Source: Rhizobium sp. Leaf453 (GTDB taxonomy: Bacteria > Pseudomonadota > Alphaproteobacteria > Rhizobiales > Rhizobiaceae). From it: a stretch of 64,000 nt of DNA. Made by a program: the position numbers and the translations under genes. Every line of letters begins with the position of its first letter. The first letter of the stretch is position 1. Below, one piece after another: positions 45,605 to 53,729 of this stretch. The DNA lies in NCBI RefSeq assembly GCF_001425605.1, contig NZ_LMRG01000001.1, positions 749,597 to 813,596 of the forward strand, written 5' to 3'. A model generated the notes under the pieces. That model was not told where the DNA came from. It did not search any database and saw nothing but the letters and a program-made list of their open reading frames with translations.

Positions 45605-47461
45605 TTGAAAAGCCTTCGCCTGAGCCGGATCAAGCCGCTGTTCGCCGGAATAGCGGCCAGCATCCTGAGCGCGCTCCTGCTGTTCTTCTATGCCAGTGAC
45701 GCGGTGGAAACCCAGCGCGAACAGTTCTTCGATACTCTAACCCAATGGGCGCCTGCGCCTCAATCCGATCAGATCGTCGTCATCGACGTCGATCGCAAGG
45801 CGGTTCAGCAGACGGCGGAGAAAAACTGGAGCCGGAACGAGACGGCCGAACTGCTGACCCGGCTGTCGAAGGCTGGCGCAAAGGCGGTCGCGATCGATTT
45901 CATCTTCAGCACGGCCTGCGATCCATCCGAAGCCGCGAATGCCGCGCTCACCAAAGGCATTTCCGCCGTTCCCGTCATCCTCGGCTTCCTGATCGCCGAA
46001 GGCGGAGTCGAACATCCCTCCCCTGTTCCGCCGGTCGCGGTCCGCAGGCCGGTCGCCATTCCTGATCTCTGGTTCATCGATGGCGCGGAGGCATCCTGCC
46101 GCTTCCTGCAGGACGCGTCGCGGTCTGCCGCCGCCGCGTTTCTCGTCGGCGACGAGGATGCCCGCATTCGCCGCGTCCAAGCCTATACGATCATCGGCAA
46201 CGACGCCTATCCGACGCTGGGCATTGAGGCCGCGCGTCTCGCCACCGGCGCCCGCACACCGATTCTTGGCGGTGAGCCCGCCTGGCTGAAGCTGGAAACC
46301 CGCGTGATCGAACTCGATGAAGACGGCAGCATGCGGTTTGCCGCAAGCCCGATCGCAGCGCTGGATGCACGCACGGTTTCGGCCGGCGACGTGCTGAGCG
46401 GCGAAACGCCGGATTCCCGTTTCAAGGACAAGACGGTCTTCATCGGCAGCAGCATGCCCAATCTCGGCGGCCTGCGCCCAACGGCCTCAATGCCGCTGGA
46501 GCCATCCGTGCAGATCCATGCCGATATCGCTAACGCGGTCCTCACCGGCTTCATCCCCCGTCGCGACGCGCGCCTGCCAATGTTCGAGGCGGCGATCGCG
46601 CTGATCGGCGGGCTGCTGGTGGCGCTTGTCGCGACCCGCCTCAGACCGGTGACCTCGGTTGCGCTCGGCCTGCTGGCAATCTCGGCGACCATCGGCGCGG
46701 CGACGGCAATCTATGCCTCCTCTGCCCTGCTGCTCGATGCCGTCTCGATCAGCGCGGCGCTGGTCTTCGTCCTCGTCATTACCAGCACGCTGCAATTTGC
46801 CCGCGTCCGCCGGGCGGAATCGGCCGCCCGCAGCAAGTTCTCGCAATATCTGCCGCAATCCGTCGTGGCCCGCTATATCGACAATCCCGATGACGACCGT
46901 GTCGCCGGCGAGGAGCGGCCCGTCACGGCGCTGTTCACCGATATCGAGGGCTTCTCGACGTTATCGCAAAAGCTGTCGCCGCGCGATCTGGTGACCCTGC
47001 TCGATATCTATTACGCCGAGGTCAACGGCCTCGTGGCCACCCATGGCGGCATGGTGGACAAGGTGGTGGGCGACGCCGTGCACGCCTTCTTCAATGCGCC
47101 TGAGGATCTGGAAGACCACGTCAACAAGGCGATCGATTGCGCCGAGGCCATCCGCGTCCTGACGGAGGAAATGCGCCGGCGGCCGGGTTTCGTCGAACAT
47201 GGCTTCGGCCGCACCCGCATCGGCATCGAGACGGGCATCGCCGTGCTCGGCGAGGTTGGAGCCGGCGGCAAGCTGGATTACACGGCACACGGCGACGCCA
47301 TCAATCTGGCGGCGCGGCTTCAGGAGGCCAACAAATTCCTCGGCACGGCGATCTGCGTCGGCCCGGAAGCGTCCGTCCAGAGCGGCCGCAAGCTGCGCTC
47401 TGTCGGCATGCACGAAATCCGCGGCTTCGGCGAGATGGAACTCTTCACCACTGAAGCCTGA
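45605..47461 (+). CDS. CHASE2 domain adenylate cyclase, class III
   Basis: About 618 residues. One N-terminal membrane helix (FAGIAASILSALLLFFYAS) leads into a periplasmic CHASE2 sensor domain (about 30-320), then three membrane helices (about 335-410) and a cytosolic class III cyclase domain. All catalytic residues are visible: metal Asp in FTDIEGFS and VGDAVHAFF, substrate Lys and Asp in GGKLDYTAHGDAINLAARL, and the Asn/Arg transition-state pair, so ATP is the expected substrate. The start is TTG at 45605 with AGAGGA about 8 nt upstream; an upstream frame would overlap the CRP gene. It is probably co-transcribed with it. Confidence 0.9.
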   Translation: MKSLRLSRIKPLFAGIAASILSALLLFFYASDAVETQREQFFDTLTQWAPAPQSDQIVVIDVDRKAVQQTAEKNWSRNETAELLTRLSKAGAKAVAIDFIFSTACDPSEAANAALTKGISAVPVILGFLIAEGGVEHPSPVPPVAVRRPVAIPDLWFIDGAEASCRFLQDASRSAAAAFLVGDEDARIRRVQAYTIIGNDAYPTLGIEAARLATGARTPILGGEPAWLKLETRVIELDEDGSMRFAASPIAALDARTVSAGDVLSGETPDSRFKDKTVFIGSSMPNLGGLRPTASMPLEPSVQIHADIANAVLTGFIPRRDARLPMFEAAIALIGGLLVALVATRLRPVTSVALGLLAISATIGAATAIYASSALLLDAVSISAALVFVLVITSTLQFARVRRAESAARSKFSQYLPQSVVARYIDNPDDDRVAGEERPVTALFTDIEGFSTLSQKLSPRDLVTLLDIYYAEVNGLVATHGGMVDKVVGDAVHAFFNAPEDLEDHVNKAIDCAEAIRVLTEEMRRRPGFVEHGFGRTRIGIETGIAVLGEVGAGGKLDYTAHGDAINLAARLQEANKFLGTAICVGPEASVQSGRKLRSVGMHEIRGFGEMELFTTEA

Positions 47462-47470
47462 GAATATCAA

Positions 47471-48115
47471 TCAGCGCTTGAGGCCGACGCTGGCATAGGC
47501 CTCGACGATCCGGGCCTCTTTCCACTTGACTGTCTCGGTCGGGGCGTCACCCGGCTTGGCAATCTCGATGCCTTCACCGGCGCCGACCAGCCGCTGGACG
47601 CCGCCGCCCTCGACCGACACCTGGCCGTGTTCGACAAACACCGCGAAGACGCCGCGATTGGGGCCGGCGAAGAATTTCGTGCCGCGCACGCCGATCATGC
47701 CGAAGGTGGTGCGCAGCGCCAGGTCGATCTTCGGCAGGCCTTCCGGCCGGTCGAACACCATCTGGCCCATACCGAGCTCCATCGTGCCGCCCTGGCTGGC
47801 GATGAAGCTGTCGAGCAGCAATTCCGTCTTGCTGCCCAGCAGGATACGGGTATCGCCTTCCAGCGCCAGATCGGCAAAGCTTTCGCTGCCGGTCACCACG
47901 TAATCATTGTTCATGATGTCGCCGCCGGCGGACAGGCCTTCCTTCTTCTCAGCCCGTTTCAGGTCGACCTCGCCCCGTATGTCCGAGGCCTTGCCGATAA
48001 CTGTGCTGGCCCGCGACGGAATGGCTGCAAAGCCTCCGGCAGCCACCACACAACCGGCCATGAAGGTCCGGCGTCCGATCAGACCTTGCCGCAGCAGATT
48101 GAACTCTCGCGTCAT
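47471..48115 (-). CDS. FecR domain protein with Tat-type signal
   Basis: About 214 residues. GRRTFMAGCVVAAGGFAAIPSRA looks like a twin-arginine signal, so it would be exported folded. The FecR domain covers SKTELLLDSFIASQGG, ALRTTFGMIGVRGTKFFAG and FAVFVEHGQVSVEGGG. The ATG at 48115 has AAGGAG 8 nt upstream. It ends 9 bases after the cyclase gene ends (convergent). FecR proteins next to CHASE2 cyclases recur in Rhizobiales, suggesting the FecR protein may be a ligand or partner of the CHASE2 sensor in the periplasm; this is inference. Confidence 0.82.
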   Translation of the reverse strand: MTREFNLLRQGLIGRRTFMAGCVVAAGGFAAIPSRASTVIGKASDIRGEVDLKRAEKKEGLSAGGDIMNNDYVVTGSESFADLALEGDTRILLGSKTELLLDSFIASQGGTMELGMGQMVFDRPEGLPKIDLALRTTFGMIGVRGTKFFAGPNRGVFAVFVEHGQVSVEGGGVQRLVGAGEGIEIAKPGDAPTETVKWKEARIVEAYASVGLKR

Positions 48116-48312
48116 TGTCCTTGCTCCTTTTAACAACCCGGCTTCCCGAAACACTCCTGAGACCAAAGCCCGCTTCCGCAGTACCCGTCCAGAATGCCGC
48201 TTTGACCGGCGTAATTCCGTTATCCGCCCCGGCCTCTCCAGATGCTGTTTCCCACGGAACAGCCGCCGGCCGGCTCAGCCCATAGGTTGGCACAAACACA
48301 AAGGAGAACGCC

Positions 48313-49203
48313 ATGAAAAACGGAACCAGCAAGCGAATTTCGGCAGTCAACGCGATCCTGCTCACCGCCGTGAGCCTGCTGTCGATCGCGGCGATCGCCA
48401 TTCCCTCCGCGCACGCCGCCTCGCCGCTGCTCCCCGCCGACCAGTGCGATGCGGAGACAGGCAGCGAACACGACCTGCAACGCAACATGTCCTTTCGGCC
48501 CGTTGCGACCGAGGATCTGCGCATCGGCGTCGCTCTTTCGGCTTGCCGCGAAGCCTATAACCAGGGAAGCGGTCCCCGCCAGACCTTTCAACTCGCCCGC
48601 GTGCTCGATGCCGCCGGCCAGCGGGCGCAATCCATGGCGATGCTCGAAGAGGCGGTCGAAGGCGACCATGCGCTCGCGATGGTGAACTATGCCGTCATGA
48701 TCGGCGAGCGTGGCGACCACGAGAAGGAATTCGCGCTTTACCAGAAGGCCGCGGCGGCCGGCAACATCCTCGCCGCCTACAATGTCGGCGTTGCCTATCG
48801 CGATGGCGTCGGCACCGAGGTGAACGGCGCGCTCGCTGCCCAATGGTTCGCCCGCGCATCCGCCGCCAAGGATGGCCTCGGCGCCTTCAATCTGGCTGTT
48901 CTTCTCGACGAGGGCACGCTGATCCCGGAAGACAACCGCAAGGCCGCCGAATTCTACAAGCTCGCCGCCGATCGCGGCAATGTCGATGCCATGGTCAATC
49001 TCGGCCTGATGCTGGAAAGCGGCGAAGGCATGAGCCCCGACCCGGAAGCCGCCCTTTCCATGTTCGCCATGGCCGCGAAAAAGGGCGACGCCTTTGCCCA
49101 GGACAAGATCGCACCGCAGCCGGTCGATACCGCGACGACGGCCAGCATCGAACCGAGCGAACAGGCCAGCATGGTTCTGGCGAAAACGAGCCGTATCAAG
49201 TGA
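48313..49203 (+). CDS. Exported Sel1/TPR repeat protein
   Basis: A 296-residue protein with a long N-terminal signal or anchor (AVNAILLTAVSLLSIAAIAIPSAHA) and Sel1-like repeats, e.g. ALYQKAAAAGNILAAYNVGVAYRDGVG and FYKLAADRGNVDAMVNLGLMLESGEG. Two cysteines near residues 46 and 78 may form a disulfide. Sel1 proteins scaffold complexes; no partner is evident. A GGAG site precedes ATG. Confidence 0.82.
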   Translation: MKNGTSKRISAVNAILLTAVSLLSIAAIAIPSAHAASPLLPADQCDAETGSEHDLQRNMSFRPVATEDLRIGVALSACREAYNQGSGPRQTFQLARVLDAAGQRAQSMAMLEEAVEGDHALAMVNYAVMIGERGDHEKEFALYQKAAAAGNILAAYNVGVAYRDGVGTEVNGALAAQWFARASAAKDGLGAFNLAVLLDEGTLIPEDNRKAAEFYKLAADRGNVDAMVNLGLMLESGEGMSPDPEAALSMFAMAAKKGDAFAQDKIAPQPVDTATTASIEPSEQASMVLAKTSRIK

Positions 49204-49216
49204 GATTGCGGCCGCC

Positions 49217-49283
49217 TTTCTCCCCCTCGGTGGGGGAGAAAGCAATTTCAACTTTTAGCTTCAAGCTAAGTGTTAGAAATTGC
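49217..49283. repeat. Repeat A, copy 1: two-hairpin palindromic element
   Basis: A perfect hairpin TTTCTCCCCC/GGGGGAGAAA (49217-49241) is followed by GCAATTTC (49242-49249) pairing with GAAATTGC (49276-49283), enclosing TTAGCTT/AAGCTAA and the core AGCTAAGTGTTA. Copy 2 lies 170 bp downstream with the same core but compensated stem bases. Confidence 0.7.
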
Positions 49284-49386
49284 AAGAGAGGGAGTCGGCA
49301 GTGGACCAAGAAGCAATCCTCTCACTAGCAGTCAACACCTCGCCAAACCGGGGATCATCTCAAGCCGAGAGGTCACGGCAGTTTTA

Positions 49387-49451
49387 CCTCTCCCCCAGTG
49401 GGAGAGGACACAAAATCAACATCTTAGCTTTAGCTAAGTGTTAGATTTTGT
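49387..49451. repeat. Repeat A, copy 2
   Basis: CCTCTCCC/GGGAGAGG (49387-49407) forms the first hairpin. ACAAAATC (49410-49417) pairs with GATTTTGT (49444-49451) and encloses TTAGCT/AGCTAA and the same core AGCTAAGTGTTA. Outer stem bases differ from copy 1 but remain paired. Confidence 0.7.
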
Positions 49452-49531
49452 TGGTGAGGGGATCTCGGCCGAACGACGAAATCCCCGCCTCGCAAACCCG
49501 TGCCATCATCATCCCGTTCCGCCAAAGGATA

Positions 49532-49792
49532 CGCTGCCAGGCGTGGCAGTGAGGCGGGGCCGGTGCCGGATGGGGACAGACGTAAGCCCTTGTCCGGTGG
49601 ATTGGCAGAAAGTGGTTTCCCTCCCGTTTGAAACACGATCGGGGCGTGCCTGTGAGGCACACAACAGACGTGGTCCCCCGAAAGGGGTGCCGTTCTGGCA
49701 GAGAAACCGAAGTTGCCCGTCGACCAACACTGAACGGGGCGCTGGAAGGCGTCATATATAATTACTTCGTCAGCGGCACTTTCCAGCGCCCC
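49532..49792. other. Hairpin-rich intergenic segment, possible structured RNA or mosaic repeat
   Basis: No credible protein is encoded between two convergent genes. Stems include CTGCCA/TGGCAG (49533-49548), GTGCC/GGCAC near 49646-49660, CCCC-CGAAA-GGGG near 49676-49688, and a perfect 12-bp stem GGGGCGCTGGAA (49736-49747) with TTCCAGCGCCCC (49781-49792). The last loop contains AT-rich CATATATAATTAC. It does not fit SRP RNA, RNase P RNA, tmRNA or a cobalamin riboswitch well enough for me to assign it. Orientation unknown. Confidence 0.4.
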
Positions 49793-49892
49793 GGCCAAGG
49801 AGAATGGAATTGACCAAACCACGACGGATTTCCGGGCGTGGCTGATGGTGTTGCAATCCATTCTTTGAGGGCAAATCTATTGCATGCGGAGC

Positions 49893-50030
49893 AAAGACCC
49901 CCTCTGGCCTGCCGGCCATCTCCCCCACAAGGGGGGAGAGACCCAGCCGCCGAACTCGCGCTCCAGAAGACGGGCAGAGCGGCAGTTTAAGCCCCTCCCC
50001 CTTGTGGGGAGGGGTTGGGGAGGGGTCTTT
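49893..50030. repeat. Repeat B, copy 1 (mosaic palindromic element)
   Basis: The element is bounded by AAAGACCCC (49893-49901) and its inverse GGGGTCTTT (50022-50030). Inside are CTGGCCTGCCGGCCATC, CTCCCCC-ACAA-GGGGGGAG, then CCCCTCCCCC-TTGT-GGGGAGGGG. A close copy with a different centre is at 62976-63091. Similar intergenic mosaic elements are known in rhizobia. Confidence 0.75.
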
Positions 50031-50077
50031 CCCACATGCGACCACCCTTCCATTGAGAGGAAATCAATATCAGCCCC

Positions 50078-51112
50078 TCACCTGATCTCCCCAGCTTGCG
50101 GCCCCCAAGTGTCCGTGATCGCAAACCCCTCCGCGAGCGGATCGGTCGGATCAAGTGACACCTGATGCAGACCGAAGGTCCAGCCGCGCCCGGAGATGGT
50201 CGGGATGATGGCGGGACGGCCGGCGACTTCGGTGACGCTTTCGAGACCCACCTCGAACTCGGAGCCGATGATCGAGCGCGACTTGAAGGTGTCGCCCACC
50301 TTGGCCAGCCCGCGCGCATGCAAGGTTGCGAGATTGGCCGAACTGCCGGTGCCGCAGGGCGAGCGATCGACGCGGCCCGGCCACATCGTCGTGCAGGTGC
50401 GTACCGTGCCGTCGGCCTCCGTATCGCGGAACATTACATAGGCCACGCCCTTGATCTCGGGGATTTCCGGATGGACGACCGGGATGGTGCGGTTGACCAG
50501 ATCCTTCAGCTTCATCCCGGCCTCGACGATCGCGCGGGCATTCGCCTTGTCGATGGTGGTGCCGATCTGCGCGACATCGACCAGCGCATAGAAAATGCCG
50601 CCATAGCAGATATCCATCTTGATCCGGCCCCATTCGGGCGTCTCGACCTCGACATCCAGCTCATGCACGAAAGACGGCACCATGGTGAGCTTCACCCGCT
50701 CGCAGCGTCCATCCCGGCAGGTCGCCGTCGCCTTGACGAGGCCGGCGGCAGTGTCGAGCATCACAACCGTTTCCGGCTCCTTCATTTCGACCATGCCGGA
50801 TTCGAGCAGCGCCGTAGTCACGCAGATCGAGTTGGAGCCGGAACTGGCATGCGCCTGATCCGCCTGCAGGATGACGAAACCGAAATCCGCCTCGGGACGC
50901 TTGGCCGGCAGCAGCAGGTTGACCGAGCCGATCGAGGCGGCACGCGGCTCGAGGCAGAGAAACCGGCGCAGGCTGTCATCGACCGTGTTGATATGGTTCA
51001 ACTGTTCGGCGATCGTATTGCCCGGGATCTTCGGCACGCCGCCGATCGCGACCTTGCCGATTTCACCTTCGCAATGAACATCCAGCAACTGGATCGTGCG
51101 TTTCCATCTCAT
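50078..51112 (-). CDS. Proline racemase family enzyme (4-hydroxyproline epimerase or trans-3-hydroxyproline dehydratase)
   Basis: A 344-residue member of the proline racemase superfamily. The C-terminal catalytic cysteine is in WPGRVDRSPCGTGSSANL. At the first catalytic position, where racemases and most epimerases have Cys, this protein has ADQAHASSGSNSICV, i.e. Ser in place of Cys. Ser/Cys and Thr/Cys members include 4-hydroxyproline epimerases and trans-3-hydroxyproline dehydratases, so true proline racemase activity is unlikely. It is the last gene of a pxpB-pxpC series on this strand. Confidence 0.82.
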   Translation of the reverse strand: MRWKRTIQLLDVHCEGEIGKVAIGGVPKIPGNTIAEQLNHINTVDDSLRRFLCLEPRAASIGSVNLLLPAKRPEADFGFVILQADQAHASSGSNSICVTTALLESGMVEMKEPETVVMLDTAAGLVKATATCRDGRCERVKLTMVPSFVHELDVEVETPEWGRIKMDICYGGIFYALVDVAQIGTTIDKANARAIVEAGMKLKDLVNRTIPVVHPEIPEIKGVAYVMFRDTEADGTVRTCTTMWPGRVDRSPCGTGSSANLATLHARGLAKVGDTFKSRSIIGSEFEVGLESVTEVAGRPAIIPTISGRGWTFGLHQVSLDPTDPLAEGFAITDTWGPQAGEIR

Positions 51113-51136
51113 CGTTTCACTCCGGATTTCAAGGAA

Positions 51137-52114
51137 TTACATCCAGCCGCGCATCAGGCTTGCGGCGGCGGCAAGGTCGGTCATGAACGCCCGCTCCTTC
51201 GCCAGCGCCGCGACGGCCGTATCGCGATCAGTCATTTCAAACCGCAGCCGTGCGCCGACCGGCGCCTGCGCCAGCTTCCACAGGTCCGCCTCGATCACAT
51301 TCGCGATTTTAGGATAGCCGCCGCAGGTATTGGCTTCCGCAAGCTGGATGATCGGCTGGCCGTTCGGCGGCACCTGCACCGTGCCGGGCATGATGCCGTG
51401 CGAGAACAGTTCCAGCTTGCGCGTCAGCTGCAGGTCGGGGCCGCTGAGGCGATAGCCCATGCGATTGGCGTCATTGGTAATCGACCACTCCGCCTGCGTG
51501 AAATGGTCGATCGCTTCCGCTGTAAACGTATCATATTCCGCACTGGGCAGGACGCGCATGACGACCGGATCATCCTTGCCGATAGCAGGCCCGCGCAGCC
51601 CGGTGGGGTCGGCGCCGAAACCCGCTTCCATCTTCAACCGCTTGCGCGGCCCATCCACCAGCGACAGCCGGTCGCCGCGATTGAGGCCACGCCCCTCCAG
51701 TCCACCGAAGGCACTCTTCAAATCGGTGGCCCGCGAACCGAGCACGAGCGGAACATCGATGCCACCCTGGAACGCCAGGACCGCACGGGCGCCGGAACGC
51801 GGCAGGCCGAGCGTCAGAACGTCGCCTGCCACGGCATTCATCGCCCACCAGCCCGGCACCTCACGGTCGCCAATCCGTGCCGGGCAATCGGCACCGGCAA
51901 ACGCAAAAACCGTATCGCGTTCGAACCGCAACCGGAATGGAAACAGAGCAATCTCGATGCCGGCCGCATGCCGATCGTTACCAGCAAGCAGGTTGGCCAC
52001 TTCGAGTGCAGGCAAATCCATGGCGCCGGAGCGACCGACGCCGGCGTCGAGATAGCCGGTGCGGCCGAGATCCTGCACGGAATTGACCGCGCCGGTGGAG
52101 AGGATTTCGATCAT
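51137..52114 (-). CDS. pxpC: 5-oxoprolinase subunit C (KipA/biotin-dependent carboxyltransferase family)
   Basis: A 325-residue protein of the PxpC/KipA family that works with PxpA and PxpB to open 5-oxoproline (pyroglutamate) using ATP. The N terminus MIEILSTGAVNSVQDLGRTGYLDAGVGRSGAMD and the C-terminal IIQLAEANTCGGYPKIANVI are the conserved blocks. Its ATG overlaps the pxpB stop by 4 nt. Related domains occur in urea carboxylase, which links the family to biotin enzymes. Confidence 0.88.
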   Translation of the reverse strand: MIEILSTGAVNSVQDLGRTGYLDAGVGRSGAMDLPALEVANLLAGNDRHAAGIEIALFPFRLRFERDTVFAFAGADCPARIGDREVPGWWAMNAVAGDVLTLGLPRSGARAVLAFQGGIDVPLVLGSRATDLKSAFGGLEGRGLNRGDRLSLVDGPRKRLKMEAGFGADPTGLRGPAIGKDDPVVMRVLPSAEYDTFTAEAIDHFTQAEWSITNDANRMGYRLSGPDLQLTRKLELFSHGIMPGTVQVPPNGQPIIQLAEANTCGGYPKIANVIEADLWKLAQAPVGARLRFEMTDRDTAVAALAKERAFMTDLAAAASLMRGWM

Positions 52115-52908
52115 GCCTTCACCTCGACGACGCGAAAGCGGATGCGGTCACCGGGGCGGCAGGCGGCAGGCGGATCGCGCAGCGGATCGAACAGGGGAAC
52201 CTCCGTCCGGCCGATAATGTGCCAGCCGGAAGGTGCCGTGCAGGGCATGATGCCGGCCTGCGCACCACCGATGATCACCGAGCCGATCTCAACCTTCATG
52301 CGCGGCACCGCCCGGCGCGGCATGGCGAGTTGTGGATCGAGCCCCGACAGATAGACGAAGCCCGGCATGGCCCCCACAGCAGCAACGGAATAGACGGCAT
52401 CGGAATGGCGGCGAACCACCTCTTCGACACTCAGACCTGCGTGATTTGCCAGCGAAACCAGATCCTCACCCGTCTCGCCGCCATAGACGACGGGGATATC
52501 GACATCGCGGCCTGCCACGGCATCCGGCACCACCGTGAGCCATGCCTCCAGCAACTGCTTTTCAGCCTTCACCGGTGCCAGCGCCAGCGGATCGAACACG
52601 ATCATCAGGTTGTTCATGCCGGGAACCGTCTCGGCAACGCCATCCAGCGCCGCCATGGCAGCGGCAACCGCCCAGATTCGCGCTTGGACGGCATCGGAAA
52701 ACACCGCACCGGCCGCATCGAGGAGGATCGCGCCGGCGCCTTCCATGCTCAATCTGGGAGAGACAATCTCGGTCAAAGGGATTTCCGCTACGAGAATTTC
52801 GACGCCATCGTGATATATCAGCTTTTCTGGTTTGCCTAGCCGCTGCCGCATCAGTAGCACGGATTCCGTGGTTGGAAGCAGACCGGCATTATTCCCAGCA
52901 CCCGGCAT
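52111..52908 (-). CDS. pxpB: 5-oxoprolinase subunit B (KipI family)
   Basis: About 265 residues with the KipI fold: DVDIPVVYGGETGEDL, then VYSVAAVGAMPGFVYLSGL and MPRRAVPRMKVEIGSVIIGG, and the C-terminal SGWHIIGRTEVPLFDP. An internal ATG at 52851 (MRQRLGKPEKL) is a reasonable alternative start since neither site has a strong ribosome-binding site. It is divergent from pxpA and overlaps pxpC by 4 nt. Confidence 0.86.
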   Translation of the reverse strand: MPGAGNNAGLLPTTESVLLMRQRLGKPEKLIYHDGVEILVAEIPLTEIVSPRLSMEGAGAILLDAAGAVFSDAVQARIWAVAAAMAALDGVAETVPGMNNLMIVFDPLALAPVKAEKQLLEAWLTVVPDAVAGRDVDIPVVYGGETGEDLVSLANHAGLSVEEVVRRHSDAVYSVAAVGAMPGFVYLSGLDPQLAMPRRAVPRMKVEIGSVIIGGAQAGIMPCTAPSGWHIIGRTEVPLFDPLRDPPAACRPGDRIRFRVVEVKA

Positions 52909-52955
52909 ATCGGCTAGGATCGGGGCAAATCATTCCTGCAAAAACTGGAAAACCG

Positions 52956-53729
52956 TTGAACACCAAACCCTTGAGCATCGACCTCAATTCCGACATGGCC
53001 GAAGGCTTCGGCGCCTACCGGATGGGCGATGACGATGCGATCCTGAAGATCGTTACCTCTGCCAACATTGCCTGTGGCTTCCACGGCGGCGATCCGGAGA
53101 TCATGGCGACGACCTTTGCGCTGGCCAGGGAACGCGGCGTGGCGGTCGGCGCGCATCCCGGCTTTCCCGATCTCTGGGGCTTCGGCCGCCGCAATATTCC
53201 CTTCACGCCCGGCGAGATCGAGCGCCTCGTCGCCTATCAGATCGGCGCGGCACAGGCGATGTCAGCCTATGCCGGACACCCGATCACCCATGTGAAGGCC
53301 CATGGCGCGCTCGGCAATCTCACCCAGCAGAATGCCGAGGTGGCGATGGCCGTTAACCGCGCCATCAAGGCAGTCGATTCCTCGCTGATTTGCTTGGTGA
53401 TTGCGCTCGGTCACCAGCAGCGGCAGGCGAACGAGATGGGTCTGAAAACGGCCTCGGAAATCTTTGCCGACCGTGCCTATACCGAGGAAGGCTATCTCGT
53501 CGATCGCAAGATCGCCGGCTCCGTCATCCACGATCCCGCCGAGGCCGCCGCCCGCGTCATCCGCATGGTGCGCGCCGGTGCGATCGAAACCATCACCGGC
53601 AAAAGCATCGCGACACCGATCGATTCGATTTGCGTCCACAGCGACACACCCGCCGCCGTCACCATCGCCGCGACCGTTCGCCAAGGCCTTGAGGCCGATG
53701 GCATCGCGGTGAAGAACTTCCTGTCCTGA
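52956..53729 (+). CDS. pxpA: 5-oxoprolinase subunit A (LamB/YcsF family)
   Basis: About 257 residues. The family N terminus SIDLNSDMAEGFG, then TSANIACGFHGGDPE, GAHPGFPDLWGFGRR, THVKAHGALGN and the C-terminal ICVHSDTPAAV are all visible. There is no suitable ATG before the conserved N terminus; a TTG at 52956 (or 52971) is the likely start, with GGAA 5 nt upstream. It is divergent from pxpB and shares one base with the following biotin carrier gene. Confidence 0.85.
   Translation: MNTKPLSIDLNSDMAEGFGAYRMGDDDAILKIVTSANIACGFHGGDPEIMATTFALARERGVAVGAHPGFPDLWGFGRRNIPFTPGEIERLVAYQIGAAQAMSAYAGHPITHVKAHGALGNLTQQNAEVAMAVNRAIKAVDSSLICLVIALGHQQRQANEMGLKTASEIFADRAYTEEGYLVDRKIAGSVIHDPAEAAARVIRMVRAGAIETITGKSIATPIDSICVHSDTPAAVTIAATVRQGLEADGIAVKNFLS

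Noticed and set aside
49536-49680. Cobalamin riboswitch on the minus strand
   Set aside because: GGGAA, AATCC and CCCCGCCTCACTG appear in suggestive order, but the core GGTGAAAATCC and the C-rich/ACTGT boxes are not properly present and no cobalamin gene lies downstream.
49430-49861. Possible protein genes in the 49.4-49.9 kb region on either strand
   Set aside because: No ribosome-binding site, no domain, and the region is dominated by hairpins and repeats.
50165-52354. A 729-codon open frame opposite the racemase-family gene and pxpC
   Set aside because: Shadow of two well-supported genes; composition is typical of antisense frames.
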